Shown: piece by piece, positions 17,459 through 24,480 of the stretch
Layout of the letters: each line of letters opens with the position of its first letter
Numbering within the stretch: position 1 is the stretch's first letter
Source: Paeniglutamicibacter psychrophenolicus
GTDB lineage: Bacteria; Actinomycetota; Actinomycetes; Actinomycetales; Micrococcaceae
Assembly (NCBI RefSeq): GCF_030812255.1
Contig: NZ_JAUSSH010000015.1
Coordinates: forward strand, 47,253-111,252
DNA length: 64,000 nt
Direction: 5' to 3'
Translations under genes and position numbers: made by a program
Notes under the pieces: model-generated
What the model saw: only the letters and a program-made list of their open reading frames with translations
The model's database searches: none
Told to the model about the DNA's origin: nothing

Positions 17459-18682
17459 ATGACCGAGGCATTCTTGGTGGGCGGAGCCCGCACCCCGGTG
17501 GGACGTTACGGCGGGGCGCTGTCCAGCGTGCGCCCCGACGACCTGGCGGCCATCGCCATCAAGGCCGCCGTCGAGCGCGCCGGCATCGACCCGGCCGACG
17601 TCGACGAGGTCATCTTCGGCAACGCCAACGGCGCCGGCGAGGAAAACCGCAACGTCGCCCGCATGGCCTGGCTGCTGGCCGGTTTCGAGGATTCCGTCCC
17701 GGGCATCACCGTGAACCGCTTGTGCGCTTCCGGCATGAGCGCCATCACCATGGCCAGCCACATGATCAAGGCCGGTGCCGCGGACATCGTCGTCGCCGGC
17801 GGCGTCGAGTCCATGTCCCGCGCCCCCTGGGTCATGGAGAAGCCCGACAAGGCCTTCGCCAAGCCGGGCGCCAGCTACGACACCTCCATCGGCTGGCGCT
17901 TCCCGAACCCCGAATTCCTCTCCGGCGAGCTGTCCCGCGAGGGTAAGGCCACCTTCTCGATGCCCGAAACGGCCGAGGAAGTCGCCCGCGTCTATGGCAC
18001 CTCCCGCGAGGATTGCGACGCCTTTGCCGTGCGCTCCCACGAACGCGCGCTTGCCGCCATCGCGGCGGGCCGCTTCAAGGACGAGATCGTCCCGGTGACA
18101 GTGAAGACCCGCAAGGGCGAAACGATTGTGGACACCGACGAGGGGCCGCGCCCCGGGACCACCATGGAGGTGCTGGGCAAGCTGCGCCCGGTCGTCAAGG
18201 GCGGCACCGTGGTCACCGCCGGCAACGCCTCCACCCTCAACGACGGCGCCTCGGCCATCATCGTTGCGTCCGAGGCCGCCATCAAGAAGTACGGACTTGT
18301 CCCGCGCGCACGCATCATCGACGGCGCCTCCGCCGGCCTGGCCCCGGAGATCATGGGTGTCGGCCCGGTCCCGGCCACCCGCAAGATCATGGAACGCTCC
18401 GGGCGCAAGATCGAGGACCTGGCGGCGGTGGAACTGAACGAGGCCTTCTCCTCGCAGTCGCTGGCCTCCATGCGCGAACTGGGGCTGGATCCGGAAATCG
18501 TGAACCGCGACGGCGGCGCCATTGCGCTGGGCCACCCGCTGGGCTCCTCCGGCTCCCGCATCGTGATCACCCTGCTGGGACGCCTGGAGCGCGAGGCCCG
18601 GGAAGGCGGATCCAAGCTGGGCCTGGCCACCATGTGCGTGGGCGTCGGCCAGGGCGCCGCGCTGCTCATTGAGGGGGTCTAG
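17459..18682 (+). CDS. Acetyl-CoA acyltransferase / thiolase (PaaJ/PcaF-like)
   Basis: A 407-residue degradative thiolase that cleaves a 3-oxoacyl-CoA with CoA to acetyl-CoA and a shortened acyl-CoA. The nucleophile Cys89 lies in NRLCASGMSA, the catalytic His359 in GGAIALGHPLGSSGSRI, and the acid/base Cys393 in MCVGVGQG. The ATG at 17459 has AAAGGAG six bases upstream. A longer in-frame start at 17384 lacks support. It is the first gene of a tight three-gene operon with enoyl-CoA hydratase and 3-hydroxyacyl-CoA dehydrogenase. With the upstream operator this suggests the lower phenylacetate pathway (3-oxoadipyl-CoA thiolase), but a general beta-oxidation role cannot be excluded. Confidence 0.88.
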   Translation: MTEAFLVGGARTPVGRYGGALSSVRPDDLAAIAIKAAVERAGIDPADVDEVIFGNANGAGEENRNVARMAWLLAGFEDSVPGITVNRLCASGMSAITMASHMIKAGAADIVVAGGVESMSRAPWVMEKPDKAFAKPGASYDTSIGWRFPNPEFLSGELSREGKATFSMPETAEEVARVYGTSREDCDAFAVRSHERALAAIAAGRFKDEIVPVTVKTRKGETIVDTDEGPRPGTTMEVLGKLRPVVKGGTVVTAGNASTLNDGASAIIVASEAAIKKYGLVPRARIIDGASAGLAPEIMGVGPVPATRKIMERSGRKIEDLAAVELNEAFSSQSLASMRELGLDPEIVNRDGGAIALGHPLGSSGSRIVITLLGRLEREAREGGSKLGLATMCVGVGQGAALLIEGV

Positions 18683-18684
18683 GC

Positions 18685-19473
18685 ATGGCGGAGCGCTTGG
18701 AGCCTTCCGGTTTCACGACCCTGAAGCTCACCGAGTTCGACGACCGGCTCTATGTCCGGCTTGACCGCCCGGAGGTCAAAAACGCCATCGACCAGCTGAT
18801 GGTAGACGAGTTGCACGCGGTGTGCGCCTACCTGGAGGCCACCCAGAAGATCCTGGTGCTCTCCGGAACCCCCGCGGACCCGGACACCGGCACCAAGGGC
18901 ATCTTCGCTTCCGGCGCCGATATCGCCCAGCTGCGGATGCGCCGGCGCGATGATGCGCTGGCCGGGATCAACTCGGGCATCTTCGACAGGCTCGCCAAGC
19001 TGCCGATGCCGGTCATCGCGGCCCTGGACGGGTTCGCGCTGGGCGGCGGGGCGGAACTGGCGTACGCGGCCGACTTCCGCATCGGCACCCCCGAATTGCG
19101 CATGGGAAACCCCGAAACCGGGCTCGGCATCATGGCCGCCGCCGGAGCCACCTGGCGGCTGAAGGAACTTGTGGGCGAACCCGTTGCCAAGGAGATCTTG
19201 CTGGCCGGGAAGGTGCTCACCGGCGAGGAGTGCCTGCGTGTCGGGCTCATCACCGAACTCGTCGAGGGCAAGGACCTGCTGGAGGCTGCCTCCGCACTGG
19301 CCGACCGCATCGGCAAGCAGGACGCGCTGGCCGTGCGCATCACCAAGTCGGTGTTCCATGCCCCGCGCGAGGCGCACCCCGTCATCGACACCCTGGCCCA
19401 GGGGATGCTCTTCGAGTCCCAGGCCAAGTTTGACCGCATGCAGGAATTCCTGGACAGGAAGAAGAAGCAATGA
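18685..19473 (+). CDS. Enoyl-CoA hydratase/isomerase family protein (PaaF-like)
   Basis: A 262-residue crotonase-fold protein. The oxyanion-hole segments FASGADIAQL (about 73-82) and ALDGFALGGGAELAYAADFRIG (about 112-133) are intact, and GNPETGLGIM contains the glutamate expected for hydratase activity. It would hydrate a 2-enoyl-CoA such as 2,3-dehydroadipyl-CoA. The start codon lies 2 nt after the thiolase stop, and the stop overlaps the next start by 4 nt, so translation is coupled across the operon. The exact substrate is uncertain. Confidence 0.88.
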   Translation: MAERLEPSGFTTLKLTEFDDRLYVRLDRPEVKNAIDQLMVDELHAVCAYLEATQKILVLSGTPADPDTGTKGIFASGADIAQLRMRRRDDALAGINSGIFDRLAKLPMPVIAALDGFALGGGAELAYAADFRIGTPELRMGNPETGLGIMAAAGATWRLKELVGEPVAKEILLAGKVLTGEECLRVGLITELVEGKDLLEAASALADRIGKQDALAVRITKSVFHAPREAHPVIDTLAQGMLFESQAKFDRMQEFLDRKKKQ

Positions 19474-20342
19474 CAACCCTTCCCAATTCACTCCCCGCCA
19501 AGGTCGGTGTGCTCGGCGGCGGACGCATGGGCGCAGGCATCGCCCACGCGTTCCTCATCAACGGGTGCGATGTGCTGGTCGTCGAGCGCGACGAGGCTTC
19601 GGCCGTCGCGGCGCGCGAGCGGGTCGAATCGGCCGCGGCGAAGTCAATCGAGCGCGGCGCCACCGATGCGAACCTCGGCGAGATGGCTTCGCGCCTGCGT
19701 GTCTCGGTCGACTACGCCGACTTCGCCGACCGCGGCCTCGTGGTCGAGGCGGTCCCGGAAATCTGGGACCTGAAGGTCTCCTCGCTGCAGAGGGTCGAGG
19801 AAAACCTCGCGCCCGATGCGATCCTGGCCTCGAACACCTCCTCGCTGTCGATGAGCGGGCTGGCCGCGGAACTGCAGCGCCCGGAAAACTTCCTGGGCCT
19901 GCACTTCTTCAACCCGGTGCCGGCCTCCACGCTCATCGAGGTGGTCATCGCCAAGCAAAGCTCCGAGGCACTGATCGAGCGCTCCCGCGGCTGGGTGGCC
20001 GGGCTGGGCAAGACCGCGGTCGTGGTCAACGACGCCCCCGGCTTCGCCTCCTCCCGCCTGGGCGTGGCGATCGCGCTGGAGGCCATGCGCATGGTCGAGG
20101 AGGGCGTGGCGTCCGCCGAGGACATCGACAACGCCATGGTGCTGGGCTACAAGCACCCGACCGGCCCGCTGAAGACCACCGACATCGTGGGCCTGGACGT
20201 GCGCCTGGGGATCGCCGAGTACCTGCACGAGACCCTGGGCGAGCGCTTCGCCCCGCCGCAGATCCTGCGCGACCTGGTTCGTGCAGGGCACCTGGGCCGC
20301 AAGACCGGCAAGGGCTTCTACGACTGGAACGATTCCAAGTAG
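19470..20342 (+). CDS. 3-hydroxyacyl-CoA dehydrogenase (PaaH/FadB-type, short form)
   Basis: A 290-residue NAD-dependent dehydrogenase that oxidises 3-hydroxyacyl-CoA to 3-oxoacyl-CoA. The N-terminal Rossmann fold starts with GVLGGGRMGAGIAHAF (about 10-25). ASNTSSLSMSGLA, LHFFNPVPASTLIEVV with the catalytic His region, and a C-terminal helical domain ending TGKGFYDW complete the family pattern. Its ATG overlaps the hydratase stop (ATGA). It is the last gene of the thiolase-hydratase-dehydrogenase operon, which is followed by a classical terminator. The order of activities matches conversion of 2,3-dehydroadipyl-CoA to succinyl-CoA and acetyl-CoA. Confidence 0.9.
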   Translation: MTTLPNSLPAKVGVLGGGRMGAGIAHAFLINGCDVLVVERDEASAVAARERVESAAAKSIERGATDANLGEMASRLRVSVDYADFADRGLVVEAVPEIWDLKVSSLQRVEENLAPDAILASNTSSLSMSGLAAELQRPENFLGLHFFNPVPASTLIEVVIAKQSSEALIERSRGWVAGLGKTAVVVNDAPGFASSRLGVAIALEAMRMVEEGVASAEDIDNAMVLGYKHPTGPLKTTDIVGLDVRLGIAEYLHETLGERFAPPQILRDLVRAGHLGRKTGKGFYDWNDSK

Positions 20343-20359
20343 CAGGCCAAGCCACATGC

Positions 20360-20408
20360 GCCGGTGCCGCGTCGATGGAACTTTCCATCGGCGCGGCACC
20401 GGCTTTTT
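20360..20408 (+). terminator. Rho-independent terminator of the thiolase operon
   Basis: A 21-bp stem with one mismatch (20360-20380 / 20383-20403), a 2-nt loop and a TTTTT tract at 20404-20408. It lies 17 nt after the dehydrogenase stop and is one of the few terminators here with a proper U-tract. Confidence 0.92.
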
Positions 20409-20514
20409 GTTGGTTCACGGGGCGACGGAAACGAATGGGGACGACGCCACGGAAAGTGGGTAGCGTGGGAAGCAGGCGGCCGGGGATGCCGGCACCACCA
20501 CCGGAAGGACCCCC

Positions 20515-20871
20515 ATGTACGTCGTCACGAACCGCATCACCGTCCCGGCCGAACGCGCGCAGGCCTTTGAGGAGCGCTTCATCGGGAACATGCGCAACAA
20601 CCTGCCCAACGTGGCGGGCCTCGCGCGGGCCACGCTGGACCGCCCCGTCGACCCGGCGGCCCCGTACAAGGTGACCATGGAGTTCGCCACAGAGGCCAAA
20701 TTCGAGAGCTGGCGCGATTCGGAGGCGTTCCGCGCCTCGCACGGCAAGCCCGGCGCGGCCGGCGGACCTGCCGCAGAGGCACCCGCGTCGGCACAGCCGG
20801 CAAACCCGGTCCAAGCCACCGGGCCGGAACACCACATCCGCATCGAGACCTTCGACGGCGCGCGCGAGTAG
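20515..20871 (+). CDS. Antibiotic biosynthesis monooxygenase (ABM) family protein, HmoA-like
   Basis: A 118-residue protein with one ABM dimeric alpha/beta barrel. It opens with MYVVTNRITV, followed by the FEERFIGNM helix, the beta strand YKVTMEFATE and the helix FESWRDSEAFRASHG. The NR and ESW...SEAFRASH pattern resembles HmoA/IsdG-like heme-degrading monooxygenases. After residue 85 an Ala/Pro-rich linker leads to a short tail. A heme or quinone oxidation role is possible, but catalytic residues could not be assigned with confidence. GGAAGGA precedes the ATG. It is separated from the phosphatase gene by only 17 nt. Confidence 0.75.
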   Translation: MYVVTNRITVPAERAQAFEERFIGNMRNNLPNVAGLARATLDRPVDPAAPYKVTMEFATEAKFESWRDSEAFRASHGKPGAAGGPAAEAPASAQPANPVQATGPEHHIRIETFDGARE

Positions 20872-20888
20872 GGGACGGGAGGATATCG

Positions 20889-21584
20889 GTGAAGGATTCG
20901 ATGCAGACACCGCACTGGGAAGGTGCGGTCAACGCGCGGCTCGTGCTGGGGAAGATCTACCGGATGGGCCGCAGCGAATGGCTCACCGACGCCGGTTGGG
21001 CGCAGGCCCATGCCGACGGGGTGCGCACCGTGATCGACCTGCGCAACCCCGACGAGCGCCGGCGCCGGCACACCGACCCGCAGGTGGATGACGCCGCCAG
21101 GGCCGGCATCACCATGGTCAATTCCCCCACTGAGGAGCCCGGGCACCCGGAGTTCGAGGCCCTCGCGGTGCCCTACATGAACCACCCGCGGATGTACCCG
21201 GAGAACCTGGCGTTCTTCCCCGAACGGATTGCCGAGGTGTTCCACCGGATCGCCGCGGCCGAGGGCAAGATCGTGCTGCATTGCTCGGCGGGGCGGGACC
21301 GCACCGGGCTGATCGTCTCGATGCTGCTGGAACTGGTGGGCCGGAACGACCTGCTCGAGCCGCAGTACGAGGCTGCGATGCGCGGGATCAACGACTGGCA
21401 CAGGATCAGCAGCTACAAGCACCCCCACGAGTCCTACATCGAGGAACCTGACCTCATCGGGCCGCTGCGCGAACGCCTGGCGGCACTGGAGGAATTCGTC
21501 GGGGCACTGCGCGTCGAGGACTTCCTGCGCGAGCACGGGCTCAGCGACGCGGAGCTGGACCAGATCCGGGAGAAGCTGGCGTAG
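20889..21584 (+). CDS. Tyrosine-protein phosphatase (PTPLP/DSP-type)
   Basis: A 231-residue cytoplasmic phosphatase. The P-loop HCSAGRDRTG holds the nucleophilic Cys132 and Arg138. TVIDLRNPDER supplies the upstream family motif common to bacterial Tyr_phosphatase3 proteins, including the mycobacterial PtpB group. It dephosphorylates phosphotyrosine or possibly phosphoinositides. The GTG at 20889 follows GGGAGG by 6 nt and is preferred over the ATG four codons later. It is probably co-transcribed with the small monooxygenase gene upstream. No tyrosine kinase lies in the window. Confidence 0.88.
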   Translation: MKDSMQTPHWEGAVNARLVLGKIYRMGRSEWLTDAGWAQAHADGVRTVIDLRNPDERRRRHTDPQVDDAARAGITMVNSPTEEPGHPEFEALAVPYMNHPRMYPENLAFFPERIAEVFHRIAAAEGKIVLHCSAGRDRTGLIVSMLLELVGRNDLLEPQYEAAMRGINDWHRISSYKHPHESYIEEPDLIGPLRERLAALEEFVGALRVEDFLREHGLSDAELDQIREKLA

Positions 21585-21625
21585 GAAACCTCCTGACCCG
21601 GGGCAACCGGCCCGGATAGCGCGGA

Positions 21626-22219
21626 TCAGCCGTCGTACGGCACTGCCGTGTAGCTGAACACGACGACTTCCGTCGGCACCTCGGCGGCGGGGTCAAAGTC
21701 GAGGTAGATGGATTCCACCCCGTCGGGCAGTCCGCTGCCCCCTCCGGAGGAGCCGCTGGCTTCGCAGGAACTCCCGGAGCTGCTGAAGTCCCGTCCTGTG
21801 TTGCCGTCCGAGAGGTCCAAGGAGAACCGCGTTTCCTCGGCGCACCGGACGTAGTATCCGATGCCGGTTTCCTGTCCGCCCGTGGGGATGACGGCTTGCT
21901 GCCCGCCAACCGATTTTTCGGCATAGAGCAGGCGCACGGAACCGGGAACCGCGGAGTCGTGGGTGAAGGTGCCGGCAAGGATCTTGCGGGCCGGGGAGTT
22001 TTTTGACAGGCCCGACACCCGTTCCTCGATTCCCTTGCTTGAGTAGGGCTTCAGGTCCGGGACCGGGGTGCTTGGCATCGGCTCGAACACCGGGGCCTCG
22101 GGCACCGGCGGATCCGCTGCGGGCGGGGAAACGGGGGCCACGTGGTCCAGCGGGACGCACCCGGCCAGCGCCGCAACCAGGAAGGAAGCCGCCAAAGCAG
22201 TGGCCAGGTGTCGTTTCAT
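21626..22219 (-). CDS. Small lipoprotein, C-X25-C family (copy 1)
   Basis: A 197-residue predicted lipoprotein: signal peptide with lipobox LAGC (Cys21), then a Pro-rich linker, then a compact domain beginning near PYSSKGIEERVSGL. The domain carries two cysteines separated by exactly 25 residues (RCAEE... and SSCEA), as in the five paralogues in this window. Alternating hydrophobic strands near the end (VVVFSYTAV) suggest a beta-rich extracytoplasmic fold. The family and function were not recognised. A TAGACT hexamer ends 6 nt before the ATG, so the transcript is probably leaderless. It is the last of four tandem copies downstream of the siderophore operon. Confidence 0.8.
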   Translation of the reverse strand: MKRHLATALAASFLVAALAGCVPLDHVAPVSPPAADPPVPEAPVFEPMPSTPVPDLKPYSSKGIEERVSGLSKNSPARKILAGTFTHDSAVPGSVRLLYAEKSVGGQQAVIPTGGQETGIGYYVRCAEETRFSLDLSDGNTGRDFSSSGSSCEASGSSGGGSGLPDGVESIYLDFDPAAEVPTEVVVFSYTAVPYDG

Positions 22220-22225
22220 GGTTGG

Positions 22226-22231
22226 AGTCTA
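22226..22231 (-). promoter_or_regulatory. -10 element for leaderless transcription of lipoprotein copy 1
   Basis: TAGACT on the minus strand, followed by exactly 6 nt and the ATG at 22219. There is no Shine-Dalgarno sequence. The spacing is identical to that at four paralogues. Confidence 0.6.
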
Positions 22232-22342
22232 GCCGCCGGGAGTTGCGAAACAGGCGGGGCGCAATATCGTTTGGGTATCGCAAGGGAAACAGCCGCATGG
22301 TGCGGAGACTTGGAATCCCGCACCGGTACAGCTGCACCCGGA

Positions 22343-22978
22343 TCATCCCGACCACTGCCGGGCCTCGAGGTCCTTGTAGGTGACCAGGCTGAGCCGGACC
22401 TCGGACCCCGGGGCACAGAGAAGCTGGAGCTGGCCCAGCACGGGATACTCCTGCAAGCCGATGTTGAAGTAGCCCGGGACACCGGGCAAGCATTCCGTGG
22501 ACATGGCACCACCGATCACCATGCCCTTCCCGTCGAAGAGCGTGACCCCGATATCGATGTTTTCCGTGCAGCTCGCCACAATGAGGACCACGTTGGCCGT
22601 GCTTTTTCCGGGCAGGGCCAGGCGGCTGCTTCCGGTTAAGCGCTCCGCCAGGAGCACTTCCTCGCCTCCCGGTTCGGCATAGGGGGCGGGGCTCGATCCC
22701 TGCAGGGTCCGGTGGGCTGCCATGGAGCCGGGCAACGCGGCGATGCGTTTGTCCAAACCCGCAGCGGAGTATTTCCGCAGCGGCAGGTCGGCGCGCGGGA
22801 CCACGACGGCTTCAGCGTCCAGGGTGGGCATCGGCCCGAGATGGTGGCCTGCTTCACCCGATTCAGCCACCGACGCGGAGGTAGAGGGGAGTGCGGGGAC
22901 CTCGTCAAGCGGCACTCAGGCCGTCAGCGCCAGCGCAAGGCCGGCTGCGACGCATAGCGGTCCCGAAAAGCGGTTCAT
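22343..22978 (-). pseudogene. Small lipoprotein, C-X25-C family (copy 2), with TGA at the lipobox cysteine
   Basis: The ATG at 22978 starts a signal peptide (MNRFSGPLCVAAGLALALTA) that aligns with the copy at 30090-30683. At the next codon, where paralogues have the lipobox Cys TGC, this gene has TGA (22916-22918). A GTG follows at once, and the frame is then open for 190 residues to 22343. The remainder is well preserved: LPLRKYSAAGLDKRI, GSMAAHRTLQG, EEVLLAERL, and a C-X25-C pair (SCTEN..STECL). A single C-to-A change explains the stop. Either the gene is recently inactivated or the GTG restarts translation to give an unlipidated cytoplasmic form. Sequencing error is also possible. Confidence 0.75.
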
Positions 22979-22984
22979 GGCCCG

Positions 22985-22990
22985 AACCTA
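22985..22990 (-). promoter_or_regulatory. -10 element for lipoprotein copy 2
   Basis: TAGGTT on the minus strand, exactly 6 nt before the ATG at 22978. The promoter arrangement is preserved although the gene carries a stop at its lipobox. Confidence 0.6.
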
Positions 22991-23113
22991 TCCAATGCGC
23001 AAGCCGCGGGGCACGGCCGGCATGCCACCTCTTGTGCCGCCGGCGGATCGGGAGATTGCTGCGTCGAGCGCGAATTGGCCAGGCACCTGGGGTCGGCCAG
23101 GTAACGGGCCCTG

Positions 23114-23731
23114 TCATCGATGGGGACTGTCCTTCTGGGCGCGCATCTCCGAGGAAATAATGGTCAACTCGTACGACACCTGCGGATCGGTCCAGATCTC
23201 CACCACGGTGGAGGTGCCGTCCTCGGTCCCTCCGCCGCCCTCGGCGGCACGGCAAGGTTCCAGATCGTAGCGGGCCACCTCGATGCCGCGGAGGTTCAGC
23301 GAGCGGATTGTCAGCGGCGCCTCGCTCTGGCACCCCACCAAGATCCACAGCAATGCACCGGATCGTTGGGCCGGCAACTCGATCCAGGCGTCGCCCTTGC
23401 CACTGTAGTGCATCAGGACCTTTTCGCTGCCGGGCCGGGCCCCGGGCAAAGGGCTCTTGCCCTTGGCGATGAGCTGGGCATGGGTCGGGCGCTTGTCGCC
23501 CACTCCGTGCTCATGCGGGGAAGGGGTGATCGGAAAGACCTGTGTTTCCGGGATGAAGGACGGCCCGGAAGCCGTGGTGGCCGGGCCGGGGAGGGGTGCT
23601 GGGTCATCCACGAGCGGGGTGCAGGCGGTGGCCAGGGACACCAGGAAAAGCCGGGCCGCCAAGGTGAGCCACGGATGCCGCACGGGACCGGAATGCCGGG
23701 TCGGGCCGGATGCGAGTGGGAAATTTTTCAT
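23114..23731 (-). CDS. Small lipoprotein, C-X25-C family (copy 3)
   Basis: A 205-residue predicted lipoprotein with a longer basic N-region (about 20 residues), a hydrophobic core and lipobox LATAC (Cys37). A Pro/Ser/Thr-rich linker precedes the conserved domain: ARPGSEKVLMHYSG, then VGCQS and EPCRA, again with 25 residues between the cysteines. The start is 9 nt after the stop of copy 4 and has GAGGAAC upstream. This is therefore the only copy that appears to depend on a ribosome binding site in a two-gene unit. A glycine-rich insertion (EGGGGTEDG) follows the second Cys. The function is unknown. Confidence 0.78.
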   Translation of the reverse strand: MKNFPLASGPTRHSGPVRHPWLTLAARLFLVSLATACTPLVDDPAPLPGPATTASGPSFIPETQVFPITPSPHEHGVGDKRPTHAQLIAKGKSPLPGARPGSEKVLMHYSGKGDAWIELPAQRSGALLWILVGCQSEAPLTIRSLNLRGIEVARYDLEPCRAAEGGGGTEDGTSTVVEIWTDPQVSYELTIISSEMRAQKDSPHR

Positions 23732-23740
23732 GGCCGTTCC

Positions 23741-24313
23741 TCACCGCAGGAATTTTCGTGGCCAGCGGGTGCCGGGGCTGTCGTTCGGAATCGCGGAATC
23801 CCCTGCCACCAGCGTGAAGTGCATCCGGACACCGTCCGGGAAAGCCAGGACGCCGCTGGTTTCCGTCGTGTCAAGGGGGCCGGCCACCAGGTCGGTCGCC
23901 GGGCATTGGCCCAACGAGTACACCGTGGTGTTGCGGCCCGAGGCATCGAAGGTACGCAGCGACAGCGGAACCGGACGCCTGCAGCGCACCGCGATCCACA
24001 GCTTCACGTCCTTGGTCCGGGCCGGGAGCGCAAACGTGAAACCGCGGCTTCGCTCCACGCTGAGCAGCACCTGCTCGGAACCCGGAACCGCCTGCTCGAT
24101 CGGGTGTTCGCCGGAGGCCAGCCGCTGTTCGATGCCGTGCGGGTCATCGGGTCTTTCCGGGACCATGGCTGGCGTGGCATCAGGTGACAGGAGCGCGGGA
24201 CGGGAGGACGGCTGGGTGGTGGCCAGTCCCAGATCTTCGACCACCGAGGAGCACCCCGGAAGGTCGGAAGCCATATTGAAGGCGACTATGAGATTAATCG
24301 CCCAGTGCTTCAT
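23741..24313 (-). CDS. Small lipoprotein, C-X25-C family (copy 4)
   Basis: A 190-residue predicted lipoprotein, signal peptide MKHWAINLIVAFNM with lipobox LPGC (Cys21). The domain contains HPIEQAVPGSEQVLLSVER, WIAVRCRRP and SLGQCPATD, with 25 residues between the two cysteines. A TACCCT hexamer ends exactly 6 nt before this ATG. An in-frame ATG eight codons upstream would place that hexamer inside the coding region, so the downstream ATG is chosen. It starts 167 nt after the end of the siderophore operon and is followed 9 nt later by copy 3. Confidence 0.78.
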   Translation of the reverse strand: MKHWAINLIVAFNMASDLPGCSSVVEDLGLATTQPSSRPALLSPDATPAMVPERPDDPHGIEQRLASGEHPIEQAVPGSEQVLLSVERSRGFTFALPARTKDVKLWIAVRCRRPVPLSLRTFDASGRNTTVYSLGQCPATDLVAGPLDTTETSGVLAFPDGVRMHFTLVAGDSAIPNDSPGTRWPRKFLR

Positions 24314-24319
24314 GTCCGA

Positions 24320-24325
24320 AGGGTA
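24320..24325 (-). promoter_or_regulatory. -10 element for lipoprotein copies 4 and 3
   Basis: TACCCT on the minus strand, exactly 6 nt before the ATG at 24313. It probably drives the two-gene unit of copies 4 and 3. Confidence 0.5.
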
Positions 24326-24480
24326 GATGCCTGACATGGATCGCGCCAGATCGGCCCGGCCCAGAAACGGGGAATCAATTGTGTGGGATGGTCCAGTAGC
24401 AAGCCGTTCACAAGGTTCGCTGAAAAACGGTGTGCCCCGTGGCCGGCGGGAGACCGCGAACCGGCGGCCTCCCGCAGGTG

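Noticed and set aside
22343..22978. Selenocysteine at the lipobox TGA
   Set aside because: It would need SelB/SelC and a SECIS element directly after the codon. I saw no convincing hairpin and the window has no sel genes. A nonsense mutation is simpler.
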